Positions 40,948 through 49,703 of a DNA stretch of 64,000 nt are shown here, in pieces. Each line of letters starts with the position of its first letter. The stretch's first letter is position 1. Origin of the DNA: Streptomyces sp. D2-8 (GTDB lineage: Bacteria > Actinomycetota > Actinomycetes > Streptomycetales > Streptomycetaceae). The stretch lies in contig NZ_JAAHBP010000013.1 of assembly GCF_023184515.1 (NCBI RefSeq), forward strand, positions 1 to 64,000, in the 5' to 3' direction. Position numbers and translations under genes: made by a program. The notes below the pieces were generated by a model. That model saw only the letters and a list, made by a program, of their open reading frames with translations. It was not told the DNA's origin and ran no database searches.

Positions 40948-42363
40948 GTGGGCCGCCCGCGCCGGCTGCTGGTCGGGCGGCGGCCGAGGCTGGTCTCGCT
41001 GCGCACCACGTTCGCGGTGTCGTTCGCGGCGGTGACGGCGGCCGTGACGATCCTGGTCGGCATCCTGTCCTACAGCGCCGCCGCGCGGCTGGTGCGGGTG
41101 GACCAGCAGACGGTGTTCGACGAGGTCGTGCAGGATCTGCGCGACGAGGTGCGGCAGAACCACATGACGCCCGGCGACTTCTCGTCCTCCGCGCCGGGCC
41201 ACGACCTGGTGCGGCCGGCCCGGACGGACGTGCAGGTGCTCGGCCCGGACGGGCACGTCGTCGACGCGGGCAGTCCGGGGCTGCCGGTCACCGGCACCGA
41301 CGCGCGGATCGCCGCCGCGGCCCTGTCCGGGGAGGTGGCCGAGCACAAGGACGTCGACGTGGGCAGCGACGTCTACCGCGTCGCCACCGTCTCCCTCGGG
41401 GGCGGCCGGGGCGCGGTGCAGGTCGCGCAGGAGTTCAGCGACGTCGAGGATCTGCTGCGGGCGCTCCAGCAGCGGACGCTGCTGCTGATGGCCGCCGTGG
41501 TGGTCGGCGCCGGCCTGTTCGGCTGGTGGCTGGCCCGGCGGATCACCCGCCGCCTGGTCGTGCTGACCGACGCCGCCGAGGACGTCGCCCGCACCCGCCG
41601 GCTGGGCATTCAGGTGCCGGTGGCCGGTCATGACGAGGTGGGCCGCCTCGGCCGGGCCTTCGACCGGATGCTGGGCCGGCTCGCCCAGTCCGAGGAGGAC
41701 CAGCGCCGCCTGGTCCAGGACGCGGGCCACGAGCTGCGCACGCCGCTGACCTCGCTGCGCACGAACATCTCCCTGCTGCGCCGGATCGACGAACTCCCGC
41801 CGAAGGCCCGTGAGGAGCTGGTCGCCGACCTGGGCCAGGAGGCCCGGGAGCTGACCGACCTGGTCAACGAGCTGGTGGATCTCGCGGCCGGGCAGTCCGA
41901 CACCGAGCCGCCGCGCCGGGTGGACATCGCCGACATCGCCGAGGAGGTGGCGGGGGCGGCCCGGCGCCGCAGCGGCCGGGAGATCCTGTTGCGCGCGAGC
42001 GGCGACACCACGACCGACGGCCGGCCGGGGATGCTGAGCCGGGCGCTGTCCAACCTCGTCGAGAACGCGGTGAAGTTCGACCAGGGCGGCAGGGCCCCCG
42101 TCGAGATCGCCGTCTCGGGGCCCGCCCGGCCCGGCACGATCCGGGTCGAGGTCCTGGACCGCGGCCCCGGCATCACCGGTCACGACCTCGCCCGGGTCTT
42201 CGACCGCTTCTACCGCGCCGCCGACGCCCGCTCCCTGCCGGGCTCGGGCCTTGGGCTGTCCATCGTCCGTGAGGTGGCTCTGGCGCACGGGGGAGCGCCG
42301 TTCGCGTACCGGCGGGACGGGGGTGGGACGGTGATCGGGTTCACGGTGGGCGGGCTCGACTAG
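40948..42363 (+). CDS. Two-component sensor histidine kinase
   Basis: A 471-residue HisKA-type kinase. The first membrane helix is FAVSFAAVTAAVTILVGILS. An extracytoplasmic sensor of about 125 residues follows, then helix two, LLLMAAVVVGAGLFGWWLA. Next are a HAMP domain and the H-box QDAGHELRTPLTSLR, with the N, G1 and G2 boxes as NLVENAVKFD, VLDRGPGITG and GSGLGLSIV. The signal is unknown. Its start follows the response regulator stop with no gap. Its stop codon overlaps the stop of the convergent PPOX gene. Confidence 0.92.
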   Translation: MGRPRRLLVGRRPRLVSLRTTFAVSFAAVTAAVTILVGILSYSAAARLVRVDQQTVFDEVVQDLRDEVRQNHMTPGDFSSSAPGHDLVRPARTDVQVLGPDGHVVDAGSPGLPVTGTDARIAAAALSGEVAEHKDVDVGSDVYRVATVSLGGGRGAVQVAQEFSDVEDLLRALQQRTLLLMAAVVVGAGLFGWWLARRITRRLVVLTDAAEDVARTRRLGIQVPVAGHDEVGRLGRAFDRMLGRLAQSEEDQRRLVQDAGHELRTPLTSLRTNISLLRRIDELPPKAREELVADLGQEARELTDLVNELVDLAAGQSDTEPPRRVDIADIAEEVAGAARRRSGREILLRASGDTTTDGRPGMLSRALSNLVENAVKFDQGGRAPVEIAVSGPARPGTIRVEVLDRGPGITGHDLARVFDRFYRAADARSLPGSGLGLSIVREVALAHGGAPFAYRRDGGGTVIGFTVGGLD

Positions 42364-42791
42364 TCCGCGATCCCGCCGTACGCGACGACCTCGTGCACGG
42401 TCTCCCGCACCAGGTACTCGCCGGGCACGGAGTTGCGCTCCCCGTACCGCTCGGCCAGGTCCTCGCCCATGTAGCGGGCGCCGAGGCGGGTGGCCCAGCG
42501 GCGCAGCTCACCGGGGTCCTCGGTGAGCTGCGCCGTGCAGTCGAGCATCACGTACGCGTACGGCGGTTCCTGGTCGTCCACGCACAGCGCGAAGCGGGGG
42601 GAGCGCAGCAGTGACCTGGCCTTGAGGGAGGCGTGCCAGGTCGTGAAGAGGACCTGGGGCGGGCCGCCGGGGGTGTCGTCCAGGAGGAACCACACCGGGG
42701 TGACGTGGGGCCGTCCGTCCTTGCGATGGGTCGCCAGCTTCCCCGTACGGGTGCCGGTGCGGACGAACGACCTCCACTGCCCTTCGGACAT
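42360..42791 (-). CDS. PPOX-class (pyridoxamine 5'-phosphate oxidase-like) F420/flavin protein
   Basis: A 143-residue split-barrel protein. It starts SEGQWRSFVRTGTRTGKLAT, followed by GRPHVTPVWFLLDD (cofactor-binding strand) and RFALCVDDQEPPYAYVMLDC. This layout is that of F420-dependent PPOX proteins common in actinobacteria; FMN is also possible. GAGG lies 4 bases before ATG 42791. The start follows the stop of the frameshifted upstream gene by 5 bases, so they belong to one operon. Confidence 0.8.
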   Translation of the reverse strand: MSEGQWRSFVRTGTRTGKLATHRKDGRPHVTPVWFLLDDTPGGPPQVLFTTWHASLKARSLLRSPRFALCVDDQEPPYAYVMLDCTAQLTEDPGELRRWATRLGARYMGEDLAERYGERNSVPGEYLVRETVHEVVAYGGIAD

Positions 42792-42796
42792 CGGCC

Positions 42797-43400
42797 TCAC
42801 GCGGCGACCGTCTCCGCCGCCGGCATCGGCACCGCCGACACCCGGAACCCGGTGGCCGTCTCCTTCAACGCGGACTCCACCTCCCTGCTGCCGCGCCCGC
42901 GGAAGCGGAACCGGCCGCCGACGTGCTCGTAGTAGGCGTCCGCGAGCGGCAGGACCTCGCCCACGCCGAGCAGGGCCTCGGCGTAGGGGCCGGGGGTGCG
43001 GCCGGTCATCGGCGTCACCTCGGTGATGCGGCAGGGGCGCGCGGCCGGGGCCGGGATCAGGAGGTAGCCGCCGAACTCGCGGTCCGGCTTCGGTGCGCCG
43101 GGCGGCAGGGGGCGCTCCAGCTGGAAGCCGAAGGCCGCGTGCATCAGGTCGTATCCGTGCACCTCGCGCCACACGAAGGCGATCTCGGCGCCGCCGACCC
43201 GCGCCCAGCACGTCACGGGCGGAGGCCAGATCGCGCTCGGGCAGCCGCACCACCACGTCCGTGGCGCACTCGATGAGATGCAGCGCCGCCCTGGCGAGCG
43301 AGTCGTCGCAGGGGTAGCTCTGCTCCACGGCACTGCGGGCGCCCTGGAGCAGGGCGGCCGCGCTGACTGGGTGCTGAGAGGTGTCCAACTCGGTGCTCAT
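42797..43400 (-). pseudogene. Conserved protein interrupted by a frameshift
   Basis: The first ~65 residues read in one frame (SAVEQSYPCDDSLARAALHL, DVVVRLPERDLASARDVLGA). The remaining ~130 read in the next frame (GGAEIAFVWREVHGYDLMHA, FGGYLLIPAPAARPCRITEV, YAEALLGVGEVLPLADAYYE). Both parts look like genuine protein, and the switch is near 43200 in a run of GGCGGCGCC-type sequence, so a 1-base indel is the simplest explanation. GAAGG precedes the ATG. I do not recognise the family. It could also be a base-calling error. Confidence 0.65.
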
Positions 43401-43523
43401 ACGGGCCTTCCTCGAAGTCGTTCGTACGGGGCTGGACGCAGAACGACTGTGCTGGCGCCCACCGGGCGCCCGGAAGGGTCATAGGCGTGCAGTGCAGGGT
43501 TGTGCAGCGCGGCCCGGCGTCCG

Positions 43524-45164
43524 TCAGACCGCCAGCCACACCGCCTGGTCCGGTCCCAGCCGCCCGTTCCCGAGCGGACCGCTGGACAGCAGCAGCGCGG
43601 AGTGGGACGGCAGCTCGCACGGCTCGGCCGAGAGGTTCACCACGCAGACGAAGCCGGGCTCGCGGCGGAAGGCCAGGACCCCGTCGGGGGTGTCCAGCCA
43701 GCTCATCGTGCCGTCGCCGAGGGCGGGGTGGTCGCGGCGGACGCGCAGAGCGGCCCGGTAGAGCTCCAGCATGGAGGTCGTGTCCCCCGTCTGGGCCGCC
43801 ACGCTGAGTCCGCCCCAGTCGGCGGGCTGCGGCAGCCAGGGCTCGCCCGTCGCGCCGTCGGGGCTGAAGCCGAACGCCGTCCCGCCGCCGGTCCACGGGA
43901 TCGGGACACGGCACCCGTCACGGCCGCGCTCGGTGTGGCCGGAGCGCTCCCAGGTGGGGTCCTGGAGAACGGACTCGGGCAGGTCCTCGACCTCGGGCAG
44001 ACCGAGCTCCTCACCCTGGTAGACGTAGGCGCCGCCGGGCAGGGCCAGCATGAGCAGGGCGGCGGCACGGGCCCGCCGGGTGCCGAGTTCCAGGTCCAGG
44101 GGGCCGTCGGGGCGGTAGCTCTCGTTGGCCACCCAGCGCCTGACCGTCCGGCGGCCGTAGCGGCTGGGGTGGCGCATGACGTCGTGGTTGGACAGGACCC
44201 AGGTGGCCGGCGCGCCCACCGCCCCGAGCATGCCGAGGGAGCCGTCGATGACCGCGCGCAGGTCCTTCGGGTCCCAGCTCGCCATCAGGAAGTCGAAGTT
44301 GAAGGCCGTGTGCAGGCCGTCCCGGCGGACGTACGCCGCCAGCCGCTCGGGGGTGTCCGCCCACGCCTCGGCGACGAAGGAGCGGTCGCCGGGGAACTCG
44401 TCGGCGACCTTGCGCCAGGACCGGTAGATCTCGTGCACCTCGTCCCGGTCCCAGTGCGGATGGTCGACGTGCTGCCGGGGCTGCCCGCCGTCCGGATCCC
44501 GGCGGGGCGGCAGGTCGGGCAGCTCCGGGTGCTTGACCAGTCCGTGGGCGACGTCGATGCGGAAACCGTCGACGCCCCGGCTGAACCAGAACCGCAGGAT
44601 CGACTCGAACTCCTCCCGCACCTCGGGGTGTTCCCAGTTCAGGTCGGGCTGCTCGGGCGCGAACAGGTGCAGGTACCACTCCCCGTCGGGCAGCCGGGTC
44701 CAGGCCGGGCCGCCGAAGCAGGACGCCCAGTCGTTCGGCGGCTCGGAGCCGTCCGGTCCGCGCCCGGGCCGGAAGACGTAGCGCTCGCGTTCCGCGCTGC
44801 CGGGGCCCGCCGCCAGCGCCGCCCGGAACCAGGCGTGCTGGTCGGAGGTGTGGTTGGGCACGATGTCGGGGATCACGCGGATCCCGTGCCCGTGCGCCTC
44901 CTCGATGAGCCGCTCGGCGTCGGCCAGGGTGCCGAAGCGCGGGTCGATCTCACGGAAGTCGGCGACGTCGTAGCCGTGGTCGGCCATGGGCGACGTGTAC
45001 CAGGGGTTGATCCAGATGGCGTCCACGCCCAGCGACTTCAGATACGGCAGGCGGGAGCGGATACCGGCGATGTCGCCGACCCCGTCGCCGTTCCCGTCGG
45101 CGAAGCTGCGGATGTAGACCTGGTAGATGACGGCACTGCGCCACCAGGGTGCGGTGGGGGACAC
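43524..45164 (-). CDS. Alpha-glucosidase, GH13 family (oligo-1,6-/alpha-1,4-glucosidase type)
   Basis: A 546-residue cytosolic GH13 enzyme. The barrel motifs are VIYQVYIRSFADGNGDGVGD, PDIVPNHTSD, the nucleophile Asp in GFRIDVAHG, the acid/base Glu in FVAEAWAD and the transition-state Asp in WVLSNHDVMRHP. It should hydrolyse alpha-glucosides imported by the ABC transporter encoded upstream; the exact linkage preference is not readable. GTG 45164 has AAGGAG 8 bases upstream and gives the compact N-terminus PTAPWWRSAVIYQ. It is the last gene of the operon. Confidence 0.9.
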   Translation of the reverse strand: MSPTAPWWRSAVIYQVYIRSFADGNGDGVGDIAGIRSRLPYLKSLGVDAIWINPWYTSPMADHGYDVADFREIDPRFGTLADAERLIEEAHGHGIRVIPDIVPNHTSDQHAWFRAALAAGPGSAERERYVFRPGRGPDGSEPPNDWASCFGGPAWTRLPDGEWYLHLFAPEQPDLNWEHPEVREEFESILRFWFSRGVDGFRIDVAHGLVKHPELPDLPPRRDPDGGQPRQHVDHPHWDRDEVHEIYRSWRKVADEFPGDRSFVAEAWADTPERLAAYVRRDGLHTAFNFDFLMASWDPKDLRAVIDGSLGMLGAVGAPATWVLSNHDVMRHPSRYGRRTVRRWVANESYRPDGPLDLELGTRRARAAALLMLALPGGAYVYQGEELGLPEVEDLPESVLQDPTWERSGHTERGRDGCRVPIPWTGGGTAFGFSPDGATGEPWLPQPADWGGLSVAAQTGDTTSMLELYRAALRVRRDHPALGDGTMSWLDTPDGVLAFRREPGFVCVVNLSAEPCELPSHSALLLSSGPLGNGRLGPDQAVWLAV

Positions 45165-45186
45165 GGAGAAGGCTCCTTCTGTAGGG

Positions 45187-46023
45187 CTACTTGGCCGCGC
45201 CGGCGGTGAGCCCGGCGACGATCCGGCGCTGGAAGAGCAGCACCATGACCACCAGCGGGACGGTGACCAGAACACCCGCGGCCATCTGGCTGCCGAACGG
45301 GGTCTCGTACGTCGTGGCGCCGGTGAACTTGGAGATGGCGACCGTGGCGGTCTGCATGTCCGGCTTGTTGGTCATCGACAGGGCGATGAGGAACTCGTTC
45401 CAGGCGGCGATGAACGTGATGATCGCGGTGGTGAAGATGCCCGGCGCGGCCAGTGGCACGATGACCTTGCGGAAGGCCTGGCCGCGGGTGCAGCCGTCGA
45501 CCATCGCGGCGTGCTCCAGCTCGCCCGGCATCTGCCGGAAGAACGTGGTCAGGTTCCACACCGCCAGCGGCAGCGCGAAGGACATGCTCGGCACGATCAT
45601 CGACTGGTAGGTGTTGATCCAGCCGATGTCCGTGAACAGCTTCAGCAGCGGCACCACGATCGACACCACCGGGAACATCGAGGTGGCGATGATCAGCGTC
45701 AGGATCAGCCCCTTGAAGCGGAACTCCAGCCGGGCCATCGCGTACGCCGTGAAGGTGGCGAGCGCCAGCGCCAGCACGGTCGTGGTCCCGGCGACGATCA
45801 GGCTGTTGAGCAGCGCGCGCCCGAAGCCCTGCGCGGGGTCGAACACGGCACGGTAGTTCTCGAAGGACAGCGGGGACGGGAGCAGCGAGGTGTCGAAGAT
45901 GTCGCTCGTGCGCCGGAGGCTGGAGACCAGCATCCAGTAGAACGGGGCCAGGCAGTACGCCACCACCGCGACGACACCCGCGTACACCAGGCCGCTGCGC
46001 CATTTCGCCGCGCTCGTCGTCAT
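45187..46023 (-). CDS. ABC sugar transporter permease (MalG-type)
   Basis: A 278-residue inner-membrane permease with six helices and the EAA loop EHAAMVDGCTRGQAFRKVIVPLAAPG that contacts the ATPase. It begins YAGVVAVVAYCLAPFYWMLV. Together with the MalF-type partner it forms the channel for an alpha-glucoside. No ATPase gene is present; in Streptomyces such systems share the MsiK ATPase encoded elsewhere. The ATG overlaps the stop of the upstream permease gene (ATGA). Confidence 0.93.
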   Translation of the reverse strand: MTTSAAKWRSGLVYAGVVAVVAYCLAPFYWMLVSSLRRTSDIFDTSLLPSPLSFENYRAVFDPAQGFGRALLNSLIVAGTTTVLALALATFTAYAMARLEFRFKGLILTLIIATSMFPVVSIVVPLLKLFTDIGWINTYQSMIVPSMSFALPLAVWNLTTFFRQMPGELEHAAMVDGCTRGQAFRKVIVPLAAPGIFTTAIITFIAAWNEFLIALSMTNKPDMQTATVAISKFTGATTYETPFGSQMAAGVLVTVPLVVMVLLFQRRIVAGLTAGAAK

Positions 46024-47024
46024 GCCGCCACCTCCCCGCGGCGCAGCGGGCGGCCCCGCCGGCGCCCGCCCGGGCCGCCCCCGCCCCCGACCAGATCGGC
46101 GCCGAGCAGCCGCACGAAGGCGAGCGCGATCAGGAAGACGTAGAGGAAGAGGATCACCGCGTACGCGGAGGCCGGTCCGAAGCGGACGTTGGACGCCTCG
46201 TTCTGCGCGAGCATCGACAGCGTCTCCACCGAGTGCTTCTGCGCGCCGACGAGGATGTAGGGCAGGTCGAACATCCGCAGCGCGTCCATGCAGCGGAACA
46301 GCACCGCCACCAGCAGCGCGGGCTTCACCAGCGGCAGGGTGATGTGCCAGAACCGGCGCACCGAGCGGGCCCCGTCCATCCGGGCCGCCTCGTAGACCTC
46401 CGTCGGGATCACCTGGAGCCCGGCCAGCACCAGCAGCCCGATGAACGGCGCGGTCTTCCACACCTCCGCGACGATGACCGCGATCTTGGCGTGGACGCCC
46501 TCCGTGGTCCACAGGATCTGCTGCCCGAGCAGCGCGTTGGCGACGCCGTCGCTGTTGAAGATCCACCGCCACAGCAGCCCCGAGATCGCCGTCGGCACCG
46601 CCCACGGCACCAGGATCCCGGCCCGCACCAGCCCCCGTCCCTTGAACGCCTTGTGCATGATCAGTGCCATGGCCACGCCGATCACCGTCTCCAGGCCGAC
46701 GGTGACGACGGCGAAGAACGTGGTGTTCCAGAAGGCGTTCCAGAACCGCGCACCGGCCTCGCCGAAGATCTCGGCGTAGTTCCCCAGCCCGACGAACGGC
46801 TCGGTGTCGCTGATGAACCCGGTCGCGGGGTCCAGGCCCTTCGCCCCGTACAGCGACTCCTTGAGCGCCATCAGGGTCGGGTAGAGCACGACGACCGTCA
46901 GCACCAGCAGCGTGGGGGAGACGAGCAGCGCGGCCAGCCGCCCGGCACCGGCGGTCGCCCGCCCCCGCCGCACCGGCCGCTGAACTCCCTCCGGGGCGTC
47001 GGCCTGGGCCGTCGCCTCGGTCAT
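46020..47024 (-). CDS. ABC sugar transporter permease (MalF-type)
   Basis: A 334-residue permease with a cytoplasmic N-terminus, six membrane helices (LAALLVSPTLLVLTVVVLYP is the first) and the EAA loop YEAARMDGARSVRRFWHITLPLV. It pairs with the MalG-type protein. ATG 47024 is chosen with GAGGGCCGGGG before it; a GTG at 47039 that overlaps the stop of the binding-protein gene is an alternative. A Gly/Arg-rich tail follows the last helix. Confidence 0.93.
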   Translation of the reverse strand: MTEATAQADAPEGVQRPVRRGRATAGAGRLAALLVSPTLLVLTVVVLYPTLMALKESLYGAKGLDPATGFISDTEPFVGLGNYAEIFGEAGARFWNAFWNTTFFAVVTVGLETVIGVAMALIMHKAFKGRGLVRAGILVPWAVPTAISGLLWRWIFNSDGVANALLGQQILWTTEGVHAKIAVIVAEVWKTAPFIGLLVLAGLQVIPTEVYEAARMDGARSVRRFWHITLPLVKPALLVAVLFRCMDALRMFDLPYILVGAQKHSVETLSMLAQNEASNVRFGPASAYAVILFLYVFLIALAFVRLLGADLVGGGGGPGGRRRGRPLRRGEVAA

Positions 47025-47035
47025 GACCCCGGCCC

Positions 47036-48319
47036 TCACCGCGCCGCGGTCTTCCGCAGCGTCTTCTGCAGGTCCCTCAGCGCCTGCGCGCTGCTCTTCT
47101 CCCCGTTCAGGACGGCGTACGCCTCCTGCTGGACCGCCGCGGTGACATCGCCGTACGGCACCACCCGGGGACGCGGGACGGCTCGCAGGATGGACTCCTT
47201 GAGCACCGGCAGGTACGGGTACTGCCCGATGAGCTCCCGGTCGTCGTAGAGGGAGGCGTACGGCGGGGCCAGGGAGGCGTCCTCGAGGAGGGTCCGGGTG
47301 TTCTTCTCACTCGTCATGAACTCGATGAAGTCCAGGGCCGTCGCCTTGTTCTTCGCCGACGAGGACACCGCCATGTTGTGGCCGCCGAGGCTGGAGGAGC
47401 CGGGCCCGTTCAGGCCGGGCAAGGGCGCGACCTCGTACTTGCCCTTGATGCCGCTCTTCTGGGCCAGGGAGTACACGTAGGGCCAGTTGCGCAGGAAGAT
47501 CAGCTTGCCGGACTGGAAGGCCTGCCGGCCGTCCTCCTCCTGGTAGGTGATGGCCTTCTTCGCGATCGTCCCGTCCTTGAAGGAACGGGCGAGGAAGTCC
47601 AGGCCCTTCCTGGCCTCGGGGGTGTCGACGTCCGGCTTGCCGCTCGCGTCGGTCACGGTGCCGCCCGCGGAGTTCACCGCCTCGGCGAAGTTCACCGTCA
47701 GGCCCTCGTACTTCTGGAACTGCCCCGCGTAGCAGGACATGCTCTTCGCCTCGGGGAGCTTCTTCACCTTGGCGCAGGCGGCGGTCATCTCCGCCCAGGT
47801 GGTGGGGGGCTGGGCGACCCCGGCCTTCTTCAGCAGGTCGGTGCGGTAGTAGAGCATGCCGCCGTCCGAACTGGCCGGTACCGCGTACAGGCCGCCCCGG
47901 TACCGCGCGGTCTCCACCACCGGCTTCAGCATCTTCCCCAGCGGGAACCGCTCGCCGGGCAGCCGGTCGATCCATTGGTGGGCGGCGAACTCCGAGGTCC
48001 ACACGACGTCGAGGGACAGCACCGTGTAGGCGTCGGACTTCGTCTCCGCGTTCTGGATCATCTGCTGCCGCTGCGCGTCCGCGTCGGTCGGCAGCTGGAT
48101 GAAGGTGACCTTCTCCTTGGGGTGCGCCTTGTTCCAGCGGTCGAGCATCGGCTGGACGGTGCCGGTGGTGTCCTTGCCGGCCACGTACGTGATGGGGCCG
48201 CGCCCCTCGAACGACGGGGTCCCGGCCTGCCCGGAGCTTCCCTCGGAGGAGGCGCAGGCGGTGAGGAGGAGCCCGGCGGCGGCGATCGCGGCTGCTCTGC
48301 TGGTGGTTCTGGTCGTCAC
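47036..48319 (-). CDS. ABC sugar transporter substrate-binding lipoprotein (MalE-type)
   Basis: A 427-residue lipoprotein. The signal peptide AAAIAAAGLLLTAC carries a lipobox (LTAC). The mature part is a type-I binding protein: WNKAHPKEKVTFIQLPTDAD, SLDVVWTSEFAAHQWI, YRTDLLKKAGVAQPPTTWAE and DFIEFMTSEKN. Family members bind maltose, trehalose or related glucosides; with the GH13 gene a glucoside is likely. GGAGAG precedes GTG 48319. First gene of the operon, divergent from the LacI regulator. Confidence 0.92.
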   Translation of the reverse strand: MTTRTTSRAAAIAAAGLLLTACASSEGSSGQAGTPSFEGRGPITYVAGKDTTGTVQPMLDRWNKAHPKEKVTFIQLPTDADAQRQQMIQNAETKSDAYTVLSLDVVWTSEFAAHQWIDRLPGERFPLGKMLKPVVETARYRGGLYAVPASSDGGMLYYRTDLLKKAGVAQPPTTWAEMTAACAKVKKLPEAKSMSCYAGQFQKYEGLTVNFAEAVNSAGGTVTDASGKPDVDTPEARKGLDFLARSFKDGTIAKKAITYQEEDGRQAFQSGKLIFLRNWPYVYSLAQKSGIKGKYEVAPLPGLNGPGSSSLGGHNMAVSSSAKNKATALDFIEFMTSEKNTRTLLEDASLAPPYASLYDDRELIGQYPYLPVLKESILRAVPRPRVVPYGDVTAAVQQEAYAVLNGEKSSAQALRDLQKTLRKTAAR

Positions 48320-48453
48320 TGTCTCTCCTGGTCGTGCGGAACCGGGTTCAGGGATGGTGAGACTGCGTTGTCACGGAAAATCGTTGATCAAATCCGCAGG
48401 CCAGAAGCATGAGAGCGAACCTGCCGGGAAGCCTTCGAGGCCGTCGAGACAAC

Positions 48454-48463
48454 GCTTGCAAGC
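48454..48463. promoter_or_regulatory. Candidate LacI-family operator 1 (GCTTGCAAGC)
   Basis: A perfect 10-bp palindrome, GCTTGCAAGC, in the divergent promoter region of the sugar operon, about 135 bases from the binding-protein gene and 130 from the regulator. CTTGCAAG-type sites are bound by LacI-family sugar regulators in Streptomyces. Confidence 0.55.
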
Positions 48464-48534
48464 TAGGGGCGTGCCGAGGTGAAGTCAATGCGTTACTCGG
48501 AGGTAATGGGCTGACCAGCCGGGCCTTCATCCCA

Positions 48535-48548
48535 TGAAAGCGCTGTCA
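48535..48548. promoter_or_regulatory. Candidate LacI-family operator 2 (TGAAAGCGCTGTCA)
   Basis: An imperfect 14-bp palindrome around AGCGCT, the centre typical of LacI-family operators. It lies 45 bases upstream of the LacI-type gene, between operator 1 and its likely -10 element, and may serve autoregulation. Confidence 0.5.
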
Positions 48549-48592
48549 CCATCCCGGGTCGGAGAGCGAATCCCTGTGCTAACGTCCGGCCC

Positions 48593-49696
48593 ATGCCTCC
48601 AGCCCAGCAACGGCACCCCACGATGGCCGACGTCGCCGAACGGGCCGGGGTCTCCACCTCCACCGTCTCCCGCACGCTGCGCGGCCTGTCCACGGTCTCG
48701 CCGGAGGTACGCGCCCGCGTCGAGAAGGCCGCGCGCGAGCTCAGGTTCGCGGTGTCACGGCAGGCGGCAAGCCTGGTCACGGGCAGGACCGGCACGGTCG
48801 CGGTGATGGTCCCGACGCTCAACTCGTGGTTCACGGGATCCGCCCTGTCCAGCCTGGCCCCGCTGCTGCGGGCGGCGGGCATGCAGCTGAACGTCTACGA
48901 GATCCCGGACCTGGCCGAGCGCACCGCGTTCTTCGAGCACCTCCCGGCCCGCCGCAACGCCGACGCGCTGCTGGTGTTCTGCTTCGACCTCACCGACGAG
49001 GAGACGGCCCGGCTGGACGACCTCGGCATGCCGGTGATCTACGTCAGCCAGCACGTCGACGGACGCCCGAGCGTCTACGTCGACGACGTCGCCGGCGCCC
49101 TGCACGGCACCCGGCACCTGCTCAACCTCGGCCACCGCCGCATCGCGTTCGTCCCGACCGAGGGCGCGAGCGGCTTCACCTTCAGCTCCAACGAACGGCT
49201 GCTGGGCTACCGGCAGGCGCTCACCGAAGCGGGGGTGCCGCTCGACGACGACCTGGTGGTGTTCGTACGGGGCAACGGCAAGCGCGCCGCCGCAGAGTCC
49301 CTCGGCGCGCTGCTCAGCCTGCGCGAGCCGCCCACCGCGATCTTCGCCGAGCAGGACGAGATCGCGGTCGCCCTCATCTGGAACCTCCGCAAGACCCGGA
49401 TCGCGGTGCCCGAGCGGGTCTCGGTCCTGGGCTTCGACGACCAGCCGCTGGCGGACTGGTTCGACCTGTCGACGGTGGCGCAGTCTCCTTCGGAGATGGG
49501 CCGGCTGGCCGGGGAACTGGCCCTGAAGCTCATCGACGACTCGGACGGCGACCACGAACGCCACATCGTCCTGCCGACGCATGTGATGCCCCGGGGCACG
49601 ACGGCCCCGGTGGCGGGGCCGTCGAGTGCGACGGCGACTACGACCGAGCCCGCGACTGCGGCTGCGACCCGTCCGGCGGATCAGTCCGCGAGGTAA
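48593..49696 (+). CDS. LacI-family transcriptional repressor
   Basis: A 367-residue LacI regulator. The HTH and hinge are PTMADVAERAGVSTSTVSRTL and RVEKAARELRFAVSRQAASL. The periplasmic-binding-like core includes TGTVAVMVPTLNSWF, DALLVFCFDLTDEE, HLLNLGHRRIAFVPTEG and PPTAIFAEQDEIAVALI. It ends in a Thr/Ala-rich tail of 30 residues. It should repress the divergent alpha-glucoside operon. It is not the S. coelicolor MalR sequence as I recall it. TAACGT ends 7 bases before the ATG, so the mRNA is probably leaderless. Confidence 0.9.
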   Translation: MPPAQQRHPTMADVAERAGVSTSTVSRTLRGLSTVSPEVRARVEKAARELRFAVSRQAASLVTGRTGTVAVMVPTLNSWFTGSALSSLAPLLRAAGMQLNVYEIPDLAERTAFFEHLPARRNADALLVFCFDLTDEETARLDDLGMPVIYVSQHVDGRPSVYVDDVAGALHGTRHLLNLGHRRIAFVPTEGASGFTFSSNERLLGYRQALTEAGVPLDDDLVVFVRGNGKRAAAESLGALLSLREPPTAIFAEQDEIAVALIWNLRKTRIAVPERVSVLGFDDQPLADWFDLSTVAQSPSEMGRLAGELALKLIDDSDGDHERHIVLPTHVMPRGTTAPVAGPSSATATTTEPATAAATRPADQSAR

Positions 49697-49703
49697 CGGC
49701 GGG

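Noticed and set aside
42360..43400. A single 346-residue protein fusing the frameshifted gene with the PPOX protein
   Set aside because: The middle third is Arg/Pro-rich shadow text, while the alternative frame there reads as good protein; PPOX has its own start and ribosome binding site.
48593..49696. Assignment as MalR and the operon as malEFG-aglA
   Set aside because: The regulator and glucosidase differ from the S. coelicolor MalR and AglA sequences as I recall them, so only family names are given.
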